This document shows, piece after piece, positions 19,009 to 30,956 of a stretch of 64,000 bases of DNA. The position numbers were made by a program, and so were the translations under genes. Within the stretch, counting starts at the first letter, position 1, and the number at the start of each line of letters is the position of its first letter. A model generated the notes under the pieces. The model worked only from the letters and a program-made list of their open reading frames with translations. It made no database searches and was not told the DNA's origin. Origin of the DNA: Photorhabdus namnaonensis (GTDB lineage Bacteria; Pseudomonadota; Gammaproteobacteria; Enterobacterales; Enterobacteriaceae); NCBI RefSeq assembly GCF_001684335.1, contig NZ_LOIC01000094.1:1-64000 (forward strand), read 5' to 3'.

Positions 19009-21822
19009 ATGAGTGACTATAAAAACACCCTGAATCTGCCAGAAACAGGGTTTCCAATGCGCGGAGATTTAGCAAAGCGCGAACCAGATATGTTAAAACG
19101 TTGGTACAAAGATGAGTTGTATCAGGTAATTCGTAAAGCAAAAGCCGGTAAAAAAACATTTATTCTGCATGACGGCCCTCCTTACGCGAATGGCAGTATT
19201 CATATTGGTCACTCAGTCAATAAGATTCTCAAAGATATTATTATTAAATCCAAAGGGATGGCGGGATATGACTCGCCATATATTCCTGGTTGGGATTGCC
19301 ACGGTTTACCTATTGAGCTTAAGGTTGAGCAGATTATTGGTAAACCTGGGGAAAAATTTTCCGCCGCTGAATTTCGTGCCGAGTGCCGTAAATATGCTAA
19401 AGAGCAGATTGAAGGTCAGAAGAAAGACTTTATTCGTCTGGGTGTATTAGGTGACTGGGAACGTCCCTATCTGACGATGGACTTTAAGACCGAAGCCAAC
19501 ATTATTCGTGCACTGAGCCGTATTATCGCTAATGGTCATTTGTTGAAAGGCGCCAAACCTGTTCACTGGTGTGCTGATTGTGGTTCATCACTGGCCGAAG
19601 CGGAAGTTGAGTATTACGATAGAACTTCGCCATCGATTGACGTGCGTTTTAATGCGGTTGATGCAGCAGCCGTTTGTGAGAAATTTGGTGTGCAGGCACT
19701 AGCTCAACCGGTCTCTTTGATTATCTGGACAACCACGCCGTGGACGTTGCCAGCTAACCGGGCGATCGCTTTGCATGCTGAATTTAGCTATCAATTAGTG
19801 CAGATTGAGGGCGAATGTCTGATTCTGGCTGCTGATTTGGTAGAAAGTGTGATGCAGCGTGCGGGTATAACTTCGTGGACAGTGCTAGGGCATTGCGTGG
19901 GGTCCGCTCTGGAGCTGCTGCGCTTCAAACATCCGTTTATGGATTTTGATTCACCGGTTGTGCTAGGTGATCATGTGACTCTGGACGCAGGTACCGGTGC
20001 TGTGCACACGGCGCCAGGTCATGGCCCGGACGACTTTGTTCTTGGTCAGAAATATGGCTTGGAAGTTGCAAATCCAGTTGGCCCTAATGGTTGCTATCTG
20101 CCCGGTACTTATCCTTCACTGGATGGCATGTTTGTCTTTAAGGCGAATGATGTTGTGTTGAATATCCTGAGTGAAAACAATGCCTTGTTGCATTTGGAAA
20201 AATTACAGCACAGTTATCCTTGTTGCTGGCGCCATAAGACGCCTATTATTTTCCGTGCCACGCCGCAGTGGTTTGTCAGCATGGATCAAAACGGTCTGCG
20301 TAAACAATCGTTGCAAGAGATCAAAGGCGTTCAGTGGATTCCGGGTTGGGGTCAGGCTCGTATTGAGGCAATGGTTGAAAACCGCCCTGATTGGTGTATT
20401 TCACGTCAACGTACTTGGGGCACGCCGATGTCTCTTTTTGTCCATAAAGAGACAGAAGAGCTTCATCCGCGTACTATTGAATTGATGGAAGAAGTGGCAA
20501 AACGTGTTGAAGTTGACGGTATTCAGGCGTGGTGGGATCTGGAACCAGCCGAATTGCTAGGTGATGACGCAGCTAACTATGTCAAAATTTTTGATACGTT
20601 GGATGTATGGTTCGATTCGGGATCAACTCACGCATCGGTGGTTGATGCTCGCCCTGAATTCCAAGGTAACGCTGCGGATATTTATCTTGAAGGTTCAGAT
20701 CAGCACCGTGGCTGGTTTATGTCTTCCCTGATGATCTCAACGGCAATAAAAGGTAAAGCGCCTTACCGTCAGGTGTTAACACATGGTTTCACTGTGGATG
20801 GTCAGGGCCGTAAGATGTCTAAATCTATCGGTAACACCATCAGTCCGCAGGATGTCATAAATAAATTAGGGGCGGATATTCTGCGTCTATGGGTTGCTTC
20901 TACCGATTACACCGGTGAAATTGCGGTATCCGATGAGATCTTGAAACGCTCTGCTGATGCATATCGCCGAATCCGTAATACGGCGCGTTTCCTGCTGGCA
21001 AATTTGAATGGTTTTGATCCTGAACAACATAGGGTTGAACCAGAAGAGATGGCTGTGCTGGATCGTTGGGCTGTGGGACGTGCTCAGGCGGCACAGGCGG
21101 ACATTGCAAAATCCTACGATGAATATGATTTTCACACTGTTGTTCAGCGTATGATGCAATTTTGCTCCGTGGAGATGGGATCGTTCTATCTCGATATCAT
21201 TAAAGATCGTCAGTACACCGCTAAGAGCGATAGTCTGGCGCGTCGCAGTTGTCAGACTGCGCTGTATCATATTGCGGAAGCGTTGGTTCGCTGGATGGCG
21301 CCTATCCTCTCCTTTACTGCCGATGAAGTTTGGAATGAGTTGCCTGGCAAACGTGCTCAATATGTATTTACCGAAGAGTGGTATGACGGTTTGTTTGGTC
21401 TGGCCGCGGGCGAAGCAATGAATGATGCTTTCTGGGCTGATTTGCTGGCAGTGCGTGGTGAAGTTAATAAAGTGCTGGAGCAGGCACGCGCGGACAAACA
21501 TATCCGTAGTTCATTGGAGGCCGCGGTGACGTTGTACGCTGATAATGAACTGGCGGACAAACTCAATAGCCTCGGAGATGAATTGCGTTTCGTTCTGCTA
21601 ACATCTCAGGTTGTTGTTGCAGGTTATGAGCAGGCTGGTGAAGATGCGCAACAAAGCGAAATCGGTGGCCTGAAAATTGCTTTCCGTAAAGCGGATGGCG
21701 AAAAATGTCCTCGTTGCTGGCATTACGCTAAAGATGTGGGATTGGTGGCGGAACACGCAGAACTTTGTGGCCGCTGTGTAACTAATGTTGCCGGTAACGG
21801 CGAAGAGCGTAAGTTTGCCTGA
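19009..21822 (+). CDS. ileS: Isoleucyl-tRNA synthetase
   Basis: Class I synthetase charging tRNA-Ile, with an editing domain that removes valine. The HIGH motif is in [16 protein letters not shown] near residues 57-72 and the KMSKS motif in [10 protein letters not shown]. The CP1 editing domain contains [21 protein letters not shown]-terminal zinc finger is formed by CPRCWHY and CGRCV. 937 residues against 938 in E. coli. The stop overlaps the lspA start by one base (TGATG), so the two are probably translationally coupled. Confidence 0.99.
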   Translation: MSDYKNTLNLPETGFPMRGDLAKREPDMLKRWYKDELYQVIRKAKAGKKTFILHDGPPYANGSIHIGHSVNKILKDIIIKSKGMAGYDSPYIPGWDCHGLPIELKVEQIIGKPGEKFSAAEFRAECRKYAKEQIEGQKKDFIRLGVLGDWERPYLTMDFKTEANIIRALSRIIANGHLLKGAKPVHWCADCGSSLAEAEVEYYDRTSPSIDVRFNAVDAAAVCEKFGVQALAQPVSLIIWTTTPWTLPANRAIALHAEFSYQLVQIEGECLILAADLVESVMQRAGITSWTVLGHCVGSALELLRFKHPFMDFDSPVVLGDHVTLDAGTGAVHTAPGHGPDDFVLGQKYGLEVANPVGPNGCYLPGTYPSLDGMFVFKANDVVLNILSENNALLHLEKLQHSYPCCWRHKTPIIFRATPQWFVSMDQNGLRKQSLQEIKGVQWIPGWGQARIEAMVENRPDWCISRQRTWGTPMSLFVHKETEELHPRTIELMEEVAKRVEVDGIQAWWDLEPAELLGDDAANYVKIFDTLDVWFDSGSTHASVVDARPEFQGNAADIYLEGSDQHRGWFMSSLMISTAIKGKAPYRQVLTHGFTVDGQGRKMSKSIGNTISPQDVINKLGADILRLWVASTDYTGEIAVSDEILKRSADAYRRIRNTARFLLANLNGFDPEQHRVEPEEMAVLDRWAVGRAQAAQADIAKSYDEYDFHTVVQRMMQFCSVEMGSFYLDIIKDRQYTAKSDSLARRSCQTALYHIAEALVRWMAPILSFTADEVWNELPGKRAQYVFTEEWYDGLFGLAAGEAMNDAFWADLLAVRGEVNKVLEQARADKHIRSSLEAAVTLYADNELADKLNSLGDELRFVLLTSQVVVAGYEQAGEDAQQSEIGGLKIAFRKADGEKCPRCWHYAKDVGLVAEHAELCGRCVTNVAGNGEERKFA

Positions 21823-22325
21823 TGAATAAACCCATTTGCTCCACCGGCCTTCGCTGGCTTTGGTTAGTTGTTGTGGTATTGATTCTGGATCTGGGTAGTA
21901 AACAGTTAGTGTTGCAACACTTTCATCTGTATGAATCCGTTCCATTGATACCTTATTTTAATCTGACTTATGCCCAGAATTTTGGGGCGGCTTTCAGTTT
22001 CCTTGCAGAGAAAGACGGTTGGCAGCGTTGGTTCTTTGCATTCATTGCCGTTGCCATTTCAGTTGTGTTGACGGTGATGATGTATCGTGCCAGTGCAAAG
22101 AAGAAACTGAGTAATATCGCTTATGCCCTGATTATTGGTGGAGCATTGGGTAATCTGTTTGACCGGTTGGTTCATGGTTTTGTCATCGATTTTATTGATT
22201 TTTATGTCGGTGATTGGCACTTTCCAACTTTTAATATCGCCGATATGGCGATATGTATCGGGGCTGGATTGGTTATCATTGATAGCTTTTTAAGCCCGGA
22301 TGAAAAGACAATCAAAGTGGGATAA
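21822..22325 (+). CDS. lspA: Lipoprotein signal peptidase (signal peptidase II)
   Basis: Inner-membrane aspartyl protease that cleaves prolipoproteins before the lipid-modified Cys made by Lgt, also present in this window. 167 residues, four predicted transmembrane helices. The catalytic aspartates are in [13 protein letters not shown] and [11 protein letters not shown], and NFGAAFSFL is the usual N-terminal motif. Overlaps ileS by one base, and fkpB follows 5 bases later. Confidence 0.97.
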   Translation: MNKPICSTGLRWLWLVVVVLILDLGSKQLVLQHFHLYESVPLIPYFNLTYAQNFGAAFSFLAEKDGWQRWFFAFIAVAISVVLTVMMYRASAKKKLSNIAYALIIGGALGNLFDRLVHGFVIDFIDFYVGDWHFPTFNIADMAICIGAGLVIIDSFLSPDEKTIKVG

Positions 22326-22330
22326 GTAAT

Positions 22331-22801
22331 ATGTCAAACCAGGTGCGGGAGGATAGTGCAGTTTTACTGCATTTCACTTTAAAACTGCAAGATGGCTCCA
22401 TTGCCGATTCCACTTACACTCAGGGTAAACCTGCATTATTTCGTTTAGGTGATGGAACTCTTTCCTCACCTTTAGAACAGCAGCTTACTGGGTTAACAGA
22501 GGGAGATAAACATAGTTTTACTCTGGCTGGTGAAAATGTATTTGGCAAACCGAATCCTGATCTGATCCAATATTTTACTCCGCGTGATTTTGCTGAAACG
22601 GGTATGCCTGAAATTGGCACTATAATGTTATTTACGGCGATGAATGGCAGTGAAATGCCGGGTATAGTCAAAGCCGTAACAGAAGAATCTGTGACTGTTG
22701 ATTTCAATCACCCATTAGCTGATCAGAACGTCACGTTTGAAATTGAAGTGTTGGAAATTGATCCACAATTGGAGGAAAACCATGCAGATATTGCTGGCTA
22801 A
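22331..22801 (+). CDS. fkpB: FKBP-type peptidyl-prolyl isomerase FkpB (SlpA)
   Basis: Cytoplasmic prolyl isomerase and chaperone of the SlyD-like group, with an FKBP domain carrying an insert-in-flap. Seen in [16 protein letters not shown] near the start, [16 protein letters not shown] in the middle and the C-terminal [21 protein letters not shown]. 156 residues against 149 in E. coli. Its 3' end overlaps ispH by 20 bases, so the ispH ribosome site (GGAGG) is inside this gene. Part of the ribF-ispH operon. Confidence 0.95.
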   Translation: MSNQVREDSAVLLHFTLKLQDGSIADSTYTQGKPALFRLGDGTLSSPLEQQLTGLTEGDKHSFTLAGENVFGKPNPDLIQYFTPRDFAETGMPEIGTIMLFTAMNGSEMPGIVKAVTEESVTVDFNHPLADQNVTFEIEVLEIDPQLEENHADIAG

Positions 22802-23735
22802 CCCTCGCGGTTTTTGTGCCGGTGTTGACCGTGCTATCAGTATTGTAGAGCGCGCACTGGAATTATATGGTGCGCCGATCTATGTTCGTCATGAAGTTGT
22901 GCATAACCGTTATGTTGTAGATAACCTGCGCAAGCGGGGGGCTATCTTTATTGAAGAAATTTCAGAAGTACCGGATGACGCGATTCTGATTTTTTCGGCA
23001 CATGGTGTTTCACAGGCTATTCGTGCAGAAGCGCGTTCTCGCAATTTGACCATGTTGTTCGATGCGACTTGCCCTTTAGTGACTAAAGTCCATATGGAGG
23101 TAGCAAGAGCCAGCCGCAAGGGTAAAGAAGCTATTCTGATTGGTCACGCTGGACATCCCGAAGTTGAAGGTACAATGGGTCAGTACAACAATGCGGAAGG
23201 TGGAATGTATCTGGTTGAATCTCCGGAAGACGTATGGAACTTGAAAGTCAAAGATGAAGACAACTTGTGTTTTATGACTCAAACCACGTTATCCGTTGAT
23301 GATACTTCAGAAGTGATTGATGCGCTTAATGAACGATTCCCAAACATCGTCGGTCCTCGTAAAGATGATATCTGCTATGCGACGACTAACCGCCAGGAAG
23401 CGGTACGGGACCTGGCGTCTGATGCGGATATTGTCTTGGTTGTGGGTTCGAAGAATTCATCTAACTCTAATCGTCTTGCTGAGTTAGCTCAACGAGTTGG
23501 TAAGCCTGCTTATCTGATAGATTCTGCTGAGGATATTAAAGAAGAGTGGATTACCGGTACTTCTCTGGTTGGTGTAACTGCTGGCGCTTCGGCACCGGAT
23601 ATTTTAGTTCAGCAAGTTATTGAACGCCTGAAAAATCTTGGGGCTGATTCTGTCAGGGAATTACATGGTAGGGAAGAAAATATTGTGTTTGAAGTACCGA
23701 AAGAGTTACGTGTTGAAGTCAAAGAAGTTAGATAA
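22782..23735 (+). CDS. ispH: 4-hydroxy-3-methylbut-2-enyl diphosphate reductase
   Basis: Last enzyme of the MEP isoprenoid pathway, which reduces HMBPP to IPP and DMAPP with a [4Fe-4S] cluster. Cluster cysteines are in [12 protein letters not shown], in [11 protein letters not shown] and in [11 protein letters not shown]. The E. coli residues Glu126 and His124 fall in the [15 protein letters not shown] region. Start chosen at ATG 22782 ([14 protein letters not shown]), which has GGAGG 8 bases upstream and gives 317 residues against 316. An upstream in-frame start lies inside fkpB and is rejected. Confidence 0.97.
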   Translation: MQILLANPRGFCAGVDRAISIVERALELYGAPIYVRHEVVHNRYVVDNLRKRGAIFIEEISEVPDDAILIFSAHGVSQAIRAEARSRNLTMLFDATCPLVTKVHMEVARASRKGKEAILIGHAGHPEVEGTMGQYNNAEGGMYLVESPEDVWNLKVKDEDNLCFMTQTTLSVDDTSEVIDALNERFPNIVGPRKDDICYATTNRQEAVRDLASDADIVLVVGSKNSSNSNRLAELAQRVGKPAYLIDSAEDIKEEWITGTSLVGVTAGASAPDILVQQVIERLKNLGADSVRELHGREENIVFEVPKELRVEVKEVR

Positions 23736-23849
23736 ATAATCTAAATTATTAAGATAAATACTAATAAAGTAGTGTATATGTTCTTTATTTAAGACATTCA
23801 TCTGACTGATCATCCTGTTAAATCAGGAAAAGGACTAACTTCATAGTGA

Positions 23850-24677
<828 letters not shown>

Positions 24678-24702
24678 AATAAATTTTTTTCAACTTATTG
24701 AT

Positions 24703-24737
24703 ATCGCATAATTAAATATTTTATTGTGCGATTTTTA
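24703..24737 (+). terminator. Terminator of dapB
   Basis: ATCGCATAAT at 24703-24712 pairs with ATTGTGCGAT at 24723-24732 (one G-T pair), followed by a T-rich stretch. Confidence 0.65.
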
Positions 24738-24972
24738 ATTTATTTTTTTAATTCTATTATTCTTTGGTTTATTTTTCCTATTTTTGTCTTATTTATAACC
24801 TTAATTTTCTGCTTTTTTCTCCTTTTCATGATTATTTTCAACTTTTCATCTAAGAATCAAGTTTTCTATGTTGATTACCGTTTTCTAAATTAGTTTTGTT
24901 GCTGTTTTTAGTCTTATTTCATTAATTCAGTCAGTGAAATGTGTAAAAAAATAAGAAAAGTAACATTTTTTG
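24738..24972. other. AT-rich spacer upstream of carAB
   Basis: Low-complexity, T-rich DNA in the position where E. coli has the IHF, PepA and PurR sites of carAB P1. I cannot see a convincing PurR box (ACGCAAACGTTTGCGT-like) here. No gene is present. Confidence 0.4.
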
Positions 24973-25001
24973 TAGACAACTCCCCCTCTCATCATTAGAA
25001 T
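24973..25001 (+). promoter_or_regulatory. carAB promoter P1
   Basis: TAGACA (-35, 24973-24978) and TAGAAT (-10, 24996-25001) with 17-base spacing. As I recall it, the E. coli carAB P1 (pyrimidine-controlled) has the same two hexamers at the equivalent place. Confidence 0.75.
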
Positions 25002-25062
25002 GCGCGCAATTTGCCAAAATTTTGCCTAAAAAGCAGCTTTGGCATTGATTTTGAGGAATAAA

Positions 25063-25101
25063 TCTGAATTAATATGCACTAATTGCGAGTAATTATTCTT
25101 T
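25063..25101 (+). promoter_or_regulatory. Tandem ARG boxes over carAB promoter P2
   Basis: Two 18-base ArgR sites at 25063-25080 and 25084-25101, separated by exactly 3 bases, the canonical spacing. Against the core TGAATWWWWATTCA they match 13 of 14 and 11 of 14. The P2 -10 (TAATAT, 25070-25075) lies in the first box, so arginine-bound ArgR should block P2. Confidence 0.85.
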
Positions 25102-25111
25102 GGAGGGCGTT

Positions 25112-26275
25112 TTGATTAAGTCAGCTATATTGGTTCTGGAAGACGGAACCCAATTCCACGGTCGTGCCATCGGTGCGGAAGGGGCGGCAGTTGGGGAAGT
25201 GGTTTTCAATACCTCGATGACCGGATATCAAGAAATTCTCACAGACCCTTCCTATTCCCGCCAAATTGTCACTCTTACTTATCCCCATATTGGTAATGTC
25301 GGTGTTAACTCAGTCGATAAAGAATCACTAAAAGTACAGGCTCAAGGGCTAGTGATTCGTGATCTACCTCTGTTGACCAGTAACTTCCGCTGTGAAGAAA
25401 CGCTTTCCGATTACCTTAAACGCCATAATATTGTTGCGATAGCAGATATCGATACCCGTAAACTTACGCGTTTGTTAAGAGAAAAGGGTTCGCAGAATGG
25501 TTGTATTATAGCAGGTAAGCAGGTTGACGCTCAGGTTGCTCTGGAAAAAGCGCAAGCGTTTCCGGGACTGGAGGGGATGGATTTAGCAAAAGAGGTGACA
25601 ACTAAACAGATTTATCCGTGGTTACAGGGGAGCTGGACGTTGGCGGAGGGATTACTGGAAGATAAGCAAGAGCAGGATCTACCCTATCATGTTGTTGCTT
25701 ATGACTTTGGTGCAAAACGAAATATTTTGCGAATGATGGTGGATCGTGGCTGCCGCCTGACAGTTGTTCCTGCCCAGACACCGGCTGAAGATGTGCTGAA
25801 ACTGAATCCAGATGGTATTTTCTTATCTAATGGACCGGGGGACCCGGCACCTTGTGGCTATGCAATCGAAGCAATTAAAACCCTGCTTGAGACAGAGATT
25901 CCAATTTTTGGTATCTGTCTTGGACACCAATTGCTGGCATTGGCGAGTGGAGCGGAAACCATGAAAATGAAATTCGGCCATCATGGTGCTAATCATCCGG
26001 TAAGAGATCTTGAATGTAATGTTGTTATGATTACTGCCCAAAACCACGGTTTTGCTGTAGATGAAAGATCATTGCCGTCAAATCTGAACATTACTCATAA
26101 ATCTCTGTTTGACGGTACGTTGCAAGGGATTCATCGCACAGATAAACCCGCGTTCAGTTTCCAGGGGCACCCAGAAGCCAGCCCTGGTCCACATGAAACA
26201 GCATCGTTATTTGATCACTTTATTGACCTAATTGAACAGTATTGTCAGAAAAATAATCGTCATAACACCAAGTAA
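25112..26275 (+). CDS. carA: Carbamoyl-phosphate synthase small subunit
   Basis: Glutamine amidotransferase subunit that feeds ammonia to CarB for arginine and pyrimidine synthesis. The class I GATase nucleophile Cys is in [15 protein letters not shown], with the His/Glu pair in GHPEASPGP. The N-terminal domain has [21 protein letters not shown] set the start at TTG 25112 (residues [16 protein letters not shown] after Met), with GGAGGG just upstream, as in E. coli, which also uses TTG. A TTG at 25100 lies on the ribosome site itself and is unlikely. 387 residues against 382. Cotranscribed with carB. Confidence 0.97.
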   Translation: MIKSAILVLEDGTQFHGRAIGAEGAAVGEVVFNTSMTGYQEILTDPSYSRQIVTLTYPHIGNVGVNSVDKESLKVQAQGLVIRDLPLLTSNFRCEETLSDYLKRHNIVAIADIDTRKLTRLLREKGSQNGCIIAGKQVDAQVALEKAQAFPGLEGMDLAKEVTTKQIYPWLQGSWTLAEGLLEDKQEQDLPYHVVAYDFGAKRNILRMMVDRGCRLTVVPAQTPAEDVLKLNPDGIFLSNGPGDPAPCGYAIEAIKTLLETEIPIFGICLGHQLLALASGAETMKMKFGHHGANHPVRDLECNVVMITAQNHGFAVDERSLPSNLNITHKSLFDGTLQGIHRTDKPAFSFQGHPEASPGPHETASLFDHFIDLIEQYCQKNNRHNTK

Positions 26276-26290
26276 TCAGGAGAAAATAAA

Positions 26291-29200
26291 ATGGCAAAAC
26301 GTACTGATATTAAAAGTATCCTGATTCTGGGTGCTGGCCCAATTGTTATTGGTCAGGCTTGTGAATTCGACTATTCAGGAGCACAAGCCTGTAAGGCGTT
26401 ACGGGAAGAGGGTTATCGTGTCGTTCTGGTGAACTCGAACCCTGCTACCATTATGACTGATCCAGAGATGGCCGATGCTACTTATATTGAGCCGATCCAC
26501 TGGGAAGTGGTGCGTAAAATCATTGAAAAAGAGCGTCCTGATGCGATTCTGCCAACAATGGGCGGGCAAACTGCACTCAACTGTGCTTTAGAATTAGAGC
26601 ATCAGGGAGTCCTGAAAGAGTTTGGCGTTACTATGATTGGCGCTACCGCAGATGCGATTGATAAAGCGGAAGATCGGCGCCGTTTCGATATAGCAATGAA
26701 AAAGATCGGCTTAGAAACTCCGCGTTCTGGTATCGCCCATTCAATGGAAGAAGCGTTGGCAGTTGCTGATAAAGTCGGTTTTCCTTGTATTATCCGCCCC
26801 TCCTTCACTATGGGAGGAAGTGGTGGCGGCATCGCCTATAACCGTGAAGAATTTGAGGAAATTTGTGAGCGTGGCTTGGATCTTTCACCAACCAACGAAC
26901 TCTTGATTGATGAATCTCTGATTGGTTGGAAAGAGTATGAAATGGAGGTTGTGCGGGATAAAAACGATAACTGCATTATCGTTTGCTCCATTGAAAACTT
27001 TGATGCGATGGGGATTCACACCGGTGATTCCATCACCGTCGCCCCGGCGCAAACGCTGACGGATAAAGAGTATCAAATCATGCGTAACGCTTCGATGGCG
27101 GTATTGCGTGAAATCGGTGTAGAAACTGGGGGATCTAACGTACAGTTTGCGGTGAACCCAAAAAATGGCCGTTTAGTTATCATCGAAATGAATCCACGCG
27201 TTTCCCGCTCTTCTGCGTTGGCTTCGAAAGCGACAGGTTTCCCGATTGCTAAAATTGCCGCTAAATTGGCTGTGGGTTATACCCTTGACGAATTGATGAA
27301 TGATATCACTGGTGGTCGCACGCCAGCTTCCTTTGAACCTTCTATTGATTACGTAGTCACTAAAGTTCCTCGCTTTAATTTCGAGAAATTCGCTGGGGCT
27401 AATGATCGTCTGACAACCCAGATGAAATCTGTTGGTGAGGTGATGGCGATTGGCCGTACTCAGCAAGAATCTCTGCAAAAAGCATTACGTGGTTTGGAAA
27501 TCGGGGCAACCGGCTTTGATCCGAAAGTCAATTTGGATGATCCAGAAGCACTGACTAAAATTCGTCGCGAATTAAAAGACGCGGGTGCTGAGCGTATCTG
27601 GTATATCGCTGATGCTTTCCGTGCGGGTATGTCTGTTGATGGTGTTTTTAACCTGACTGATATTGATCGCTGGTTCTTAGTGCAAATTGAAGAACTGGTG
27701 CGATTGGAAGAGCAGGTGGCGGAGCAGGGCATTAACAGCTTGACGGCCGACTTCCTGCGGCTTCTGAAACGCAAAGGTTTTGCTGATGCACGTTTGGCAA
27801 AACTGGTCGGTGTGGCCGAAAAAGAGATCCGTAAACTGCGCCACAAATATAATTTGTATCCGGTTTATAAGCGCGTTGATACCTGTGCGGCAGAATTTGC
27901 GACTGATACCGCATACATGTATTCCACTTATGAAGATGAGTGTGAAGCTAATCCGAATAGTGACAAGCCCAAAATCATGGTATTGGGTGGTGGTCCTAAT
28001 CGTATTGGGCAAGGGATTGAATTCGATTATTGTTGTGTTCATGCAGCCCTGGCACTGCGTGAAGATGGGTATGAAACCATCATGGTGAACTGTAACCCGG
28101 AAACCGTTTCAACAGATTACGATACTTCGGACCGTCTCTATTTCGAACCGGTGACTTTGGAAGATGTTCTTGAGATTGTACGTGTTGAACAACCAAAAGG
28201 GGTGATTGTTCAGTATGGTGGTCAGACTCCGCTGAAATTGGCTCGTGAACTGGAAATCGCCGGTGTTCCAATTATTGGTACCAGCCCGGATGCGATTGAT
28301 CGTGCGGAAGATCGTGAACGTTTCAAACAGGCAGTAAATCGTCTTGGCCTGAAACAGCCTGAAAATGCCACAGTAACCACGATAGAACGCGCAGTTGAGA
28401 AGGCAAACATTCTCGGTTATCCGTTGGTGGTTCGTCCATCTTATGTTTTGGGTGGTCGCGCGATGGAAATCGTATATGACGAAATTGACCTGCGTCGTTA
28501 CTTCCAGACTGCGGTCAGTGTCTCTAATGATGCCCCGGTATTGCTTGATTGTTTCCTTGATGATGCAGTGGAAGTGGACGTTGACGCTATTTGTGACGGT
28601 GAGCGTGTCTTGATTGGCGGCATTATGGAACATATTGAGCAGGCTGGAGTGCATTCCGGCGACTCAGCTTGTTCACTGCCTGCTTACACCTTAAGTCAGG
28701 AAATTCAGGATGTTATGCGTGAGCAGGTAGAAAAACTGGCATTTGAATTGGGTGTGCGTGGTTTGATGAATGTCCAGTTTGCCGTCAAGAATGATGAGGT
28801 TTACCTGATTGAGGTCAACCCGCGTGCGGCTCGTACTGTGCCATTTGTTTCTAAAGCGACCGGCTTACCACTGGCGAAAGTCGCAGCTCGAGTGATGGTT
28901 GGTCAATCTCTGGCTGAGCAAGGTGCAACTCAGGAGATCATCCCACCATACTATTCGGTGAAAGAGGTTGTATTGCCTTTCAACAAATTCCCTGGTGTAG
29001 ATCCGATTCTTGGGCCTGAAATGCGGTCAACCGGAGAAGTAATGGGAGTTGGGCGTACATTCGCCGAAGCTTTCTCAAAAGCGTTATTGGGGTGTAGCGC
29101 TAAAATGCCACAGAGTGGTAGAGCGCTTCTGTCAGTGCGTGAAGGTGATAAAGGCCGGGTTGTGGATTTGGCCGCTAAGTTGCTGAAACAGGGTTTTGAA

Positions 29201-29515
29201 CTGGATGCGACTCATGGTACTGCGGTTGTGCTAGGTGAAGCGGGGATTAACCCTCGTCTGGTGAATAAAGTTCATGAAGGGCGTCCGCATATTCAGGATA
29301 GAATCAAAAATGGTGAATATAGCTATATTGTAAATACGACTGCGGGCCGTCAGGCAATTGAGGATTCCAAACTCATTCGCCGTAGTGCGCTGCAATATAA
29401 AGTGCATTATGACACCACATTGAATGGTGGGTTTGCGACAACAATGGCACTGAGCGCAGATCCAACTGAGCAGGTGATTTCTGTACAGGAAATGCATGCG
29501 GCGATTAATAGCTAG
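26291..29515 (+). CDS. carB: Carbamoyl-phosphate synthase large subunit
   Basis: Makes carbamoyl phosphate from bicarbonate, ammonia and two ATP. 1074 residues with the classical duplicated layout: two ATP-grasp halves ([14 protein letters not shown] in the first, [14 protein letters not shown] in the second, each with a preceding GGG-type phosphate loop), an oligomerisation domain between them, and a C-terminal MGS-like allosteric domain (from about residue 935) that binds ornithine, IMP or UMP. 15 bases after carA with AGGAG upstream. Confidence 0.99.
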   Translation: MAKRTDIKSILILGAGPIVIGQACEFDYSGAQACKALREEGYRVVLVNSNPATIMTDPEMADATYIEPIHWEVVRKIIEKERPDAILPTMGGQTALNCALELEHQGVLKEFGVTMIGATADAIDKAEDRRRFDIAMKKIGLETPRSGIAHSMEEALAVADKVGFPCIIRPSFTMGGSGGGIAYNREEFEEICERGLDLSPTNELLIDESLIGWKEYEMEVVRDKNDNCIIVCSIENFDAMGIHTGDSITVAPAQTLTDKEYQIMRNASMAVLREIGVETGGSNVQFAVNPKNGRLVIIEMNPRVSRSSALASKATGFPIAKIAAKLAVGYTLDELMNDITGGRTPASFEPSIDYVVTKVPRFNFEKFAGANDRLTTQMKSVGEVMAIGRTQQESLQKALRGLEIGATGFDPKVNLDDPEALTKIRRELKDAGAERIWYIADAFRAGMSVDGVFNLTDIDRWFLVQIEELVRLEEQVAEQGINSLTADFLRLLKRKGFADARLAKLVGVAEKEIRKLRHKYNLYPVYKRVDTCAAEFATDTAYMYSTYEDECEANPNSDKPKIMVLGGGPNRIGQGIEFDYCCVHAALALREDGYETIMVNCNPETVSTDYDTSDRLYFEPVTLEDVLEIVRVEQPKGVIVQYGGQTPLKLARELEIAGVPIIGTSPDAIDRAEDRERFKQAVNRLGLKQPENATVTTIERAVEKANILGYPLVVRPSYVLGGRAMEIVYDEIDLRRYFQTAVSVSNDAPVLLDCFLDDAVEVDVDAICDGERVLIGGIMEHIEQAGVHSGDSACSLPAYTLSQEIQDVMREQVEKLAFELGVRGLMNVQFAVKNDEVYLIEVNPRAARTVPFVSKATGLPLAKVAARVMVGQSLAEQGATQEIIPPYYSVKEVVLPFNKFPGVDPILGPEMRSTGEVMGVGRTFAEAFSKALLGCSAKMPQSGRALLSVREGDKGRVVDLAAKLLKQGFELDATHGTAVVLGEAGINPRLVNKVHEGRPHIQDRIKNGEYSYIVNTTAGRQAIEDSKLIRRSALQYKVHYDTTLNGGFATTMALSADPTEQVISVQEMHAAINS

Positions 29516-29540
29516 TCTATATTCTAATTAATTGAAGTAA

Positions 29541-29570
29541 AAAAAGTGCGCTCTGTTCAGCGCACTTTTT
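29541..29570. terminator. Terminator of carAB
   Basis: 11-bp stem (29541-29551 with 29560-29570, core GTGCGC/GCGCAC), 8-base loop, and A- and T-runs on either side. Confidence 0.93.
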
Positions 29571-29622
29571 TATGTTTATTTTTATGTTTATTGAAAAATT
29601 AAAGAGAAAGAATCACTGTCTG

Positions 29623-30237
29623 TTATCCTATTGCTACTTTGACACCTAAGCCAATCAAAACAATACCTAGTAGTTTATCAATGATCTTCTGAGTTTTCGC
29701 TAATCTGCGGCGTATCGGCGCGCTTTGGATCAATATGACTAACAGAGGCCAATAGATGACCGACAATCCCCAGATAATAGAGGCATACCACAATTTCTCG
29801 CCAACACCAGAATTGACATTTAGCAATTGGGTAAATATTGCCAGGAAGAACAACGTTGCTTTGGGATTGAGCAAATTACATAAAAACCCCTGCATAAACG
29901 CTTTTTTGAAAGTGACTCTCTGTCGTGGTTGATCATCGAGAGTGAAAGTATTCCTTCCGCGAGAAAACAGGCTATTGATCCCAATCCAAATAAGATAAGC
30001 CGCTCCAGCGTATTTCATCAGATTAAATAGCCACGGCGTTGTGGTGATAACAATAGCCAACCCGGCGACACAGTAAACCATATGGCAAGCGATAGCGGCG
30101 ATTAAGCCTACAACTGTCATCATGGCGGCAGAACGTTGGTAACGTATGGCATTTTTGACTACCAAAAAGAAATCAGGACCGGGAGAGAGCATACCCAACG
30201 TTGAGATAGTGATGACGACCAGTGATGTTTCTAGCAT
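29623..30237 (-). CDS. LysE/RhtB-family amino-acid exporter
   Basis: 204-residue inner-membrane protein with six predicted helices. The N-terminal LysE-family motif GMLSPGPDFFLVVKNAIRYQ is near residues 14-33, with NLLNPKATLFFLAIFTQ in the second half. Members export homoserine, threonine, leucine or related amino acids, and substrate cannot be set from sequence. Start placed at ATG 30237 (MLETSLVVI), which has AGGG 7 bases upstream. The longer open frame adds 49 residues with no family match. E. coli has no such gene between carB and folA in this orientation (caiF and kefC lie there), so this is a local difference. Confidence 0.88.
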   Translation of the reverse strand: MLETSLVVITISTLGMLSPGPDFFLVVKNAIRYQRSAAMMTVVGLIAAIACHMVYCVAGLAIVITTTPWLFNLMKYAGAAYLIWIGINSLFSRGRNTFTLDDQPRQRVTFKKAFMQGFLCNLLNPKATLFFLAIFTQLLNVNSGVGEKLWYASIIWGLSVIYWPLLVILIQSAPIRRRLAKTQKIIDKLLGIVLIGLGVKVAIG

Positions 30238-30415
30238 AATGTACCCTATAGTTAATATTAGTTTTGTTATTATTTTGATCAATAAATGTCTTAAGTAATA
30301 AACCAAGTATAAATTAATTTTTTGTACTGAAGAAGGTGTTGAGCCTATCGACGGGGTACATCCCTTTCCGTATAGTGTCATCAATTTTTATACTATTTGC
30401 CTATAAGGTGGCTTA

Positions 30416-30901
30416 ATGAATATCAGCTTGATCGCTGCTTTAGCTATGGATCGGGTTATCGGCATGGAGAATAAAATGCCGTGGAATCTACCGGGGGATT
30501 TGGCCTGGTTTAAACGTAATACATTGAATAAACCCGTTATTATGGGGAGAGTGACTTATGAATCCATCGGTCACCCGTTACCGGGAAGACTCAATATTGT
30601 ATTGAGTAATCAGCCGGGTAATGATGAACGTGTAACCTGGGTAAGCTCAGTTGATGAAGCACTGGCTGTGGCGGGTGATGCAGAAGAGGTTATGGTCATG
30701 GGTGGTGGTAAAGTTTATGACCAATTTATTTCACGAGCGAGTCGTATGTACCTGACACACATCGATGCGGAAGTGATCGGTGATACGCATTTTCCTGATT
30801 ATGAACCGGATGAATGGGATTCTGAATTTACTGAATACCATGATGCCGATGAATTGAATTCTCACAGCTACTGTTTTGAGATTTTACAACGTCGCCTCTA
30901 A
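30416..30901 (+). CDS. folA: Dihydrofolate reductase
   Basis: NADPH-dependent reduction of dihydrofolate to tetrahydrofolate, the trimethoprim target. It partners functionally with ThyA, also in this window. Residues 1-40 carry [20 protein letters not shown] with the Met20-loop MPW and the catalytic Asp27 in [22 protein letters not shown] is the cofactor glycine-rich loop. 161 residues against 159. At positions 45-47 (E. coli His-Thr-Trp) this protein has Val-Thr-Tyr. AGGTGG lies just before the ATG. Confidence 0.97.
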   Translation: MNISLIAALAMDRVIGMENKMPWNLPGDLAWFKRNTLNKPVIMGRVTYESIGHPLPGRLNIVLSNQPGNDERVTWVSSVDEALAVAGDAEEVMVMGGGKVYDQFISRASRMYLTHIDAEVIGDTHFPDYEPDEWDSEFTEYHDADELNSHSYCFEILQRRL

Positions 30902-30909
30902 TTGATAGA

Positions 30910-30939
30910 ACACGCCGATGAGCTTTTTTCACGGCGTGT
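30910..30939. terminator. Hairpin between convergent folA and apaH
   Basis: Eight-base stem ACACGCCG (30910-30917) with 30932-30939 and a 14-base loop containing a T-run. It has no T-run downstream, so its termination strength is uncertain. Confidence 0.5.
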
Positions 30940-30956
30940 CTGGATTTAATGCTGTT

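Noticed and set aside
20887-21501. 204-codon antisense ORF opposite ileS
   Set aside because: Shadow of ileS codon bias, with no start context and no recognisable domain.
25100-25111. Upstream TTG start for carA
   Set aside because: The TTG overlaps the GGAGGG ribosome site used by the TTG at 25112, which matches the E. coli start.
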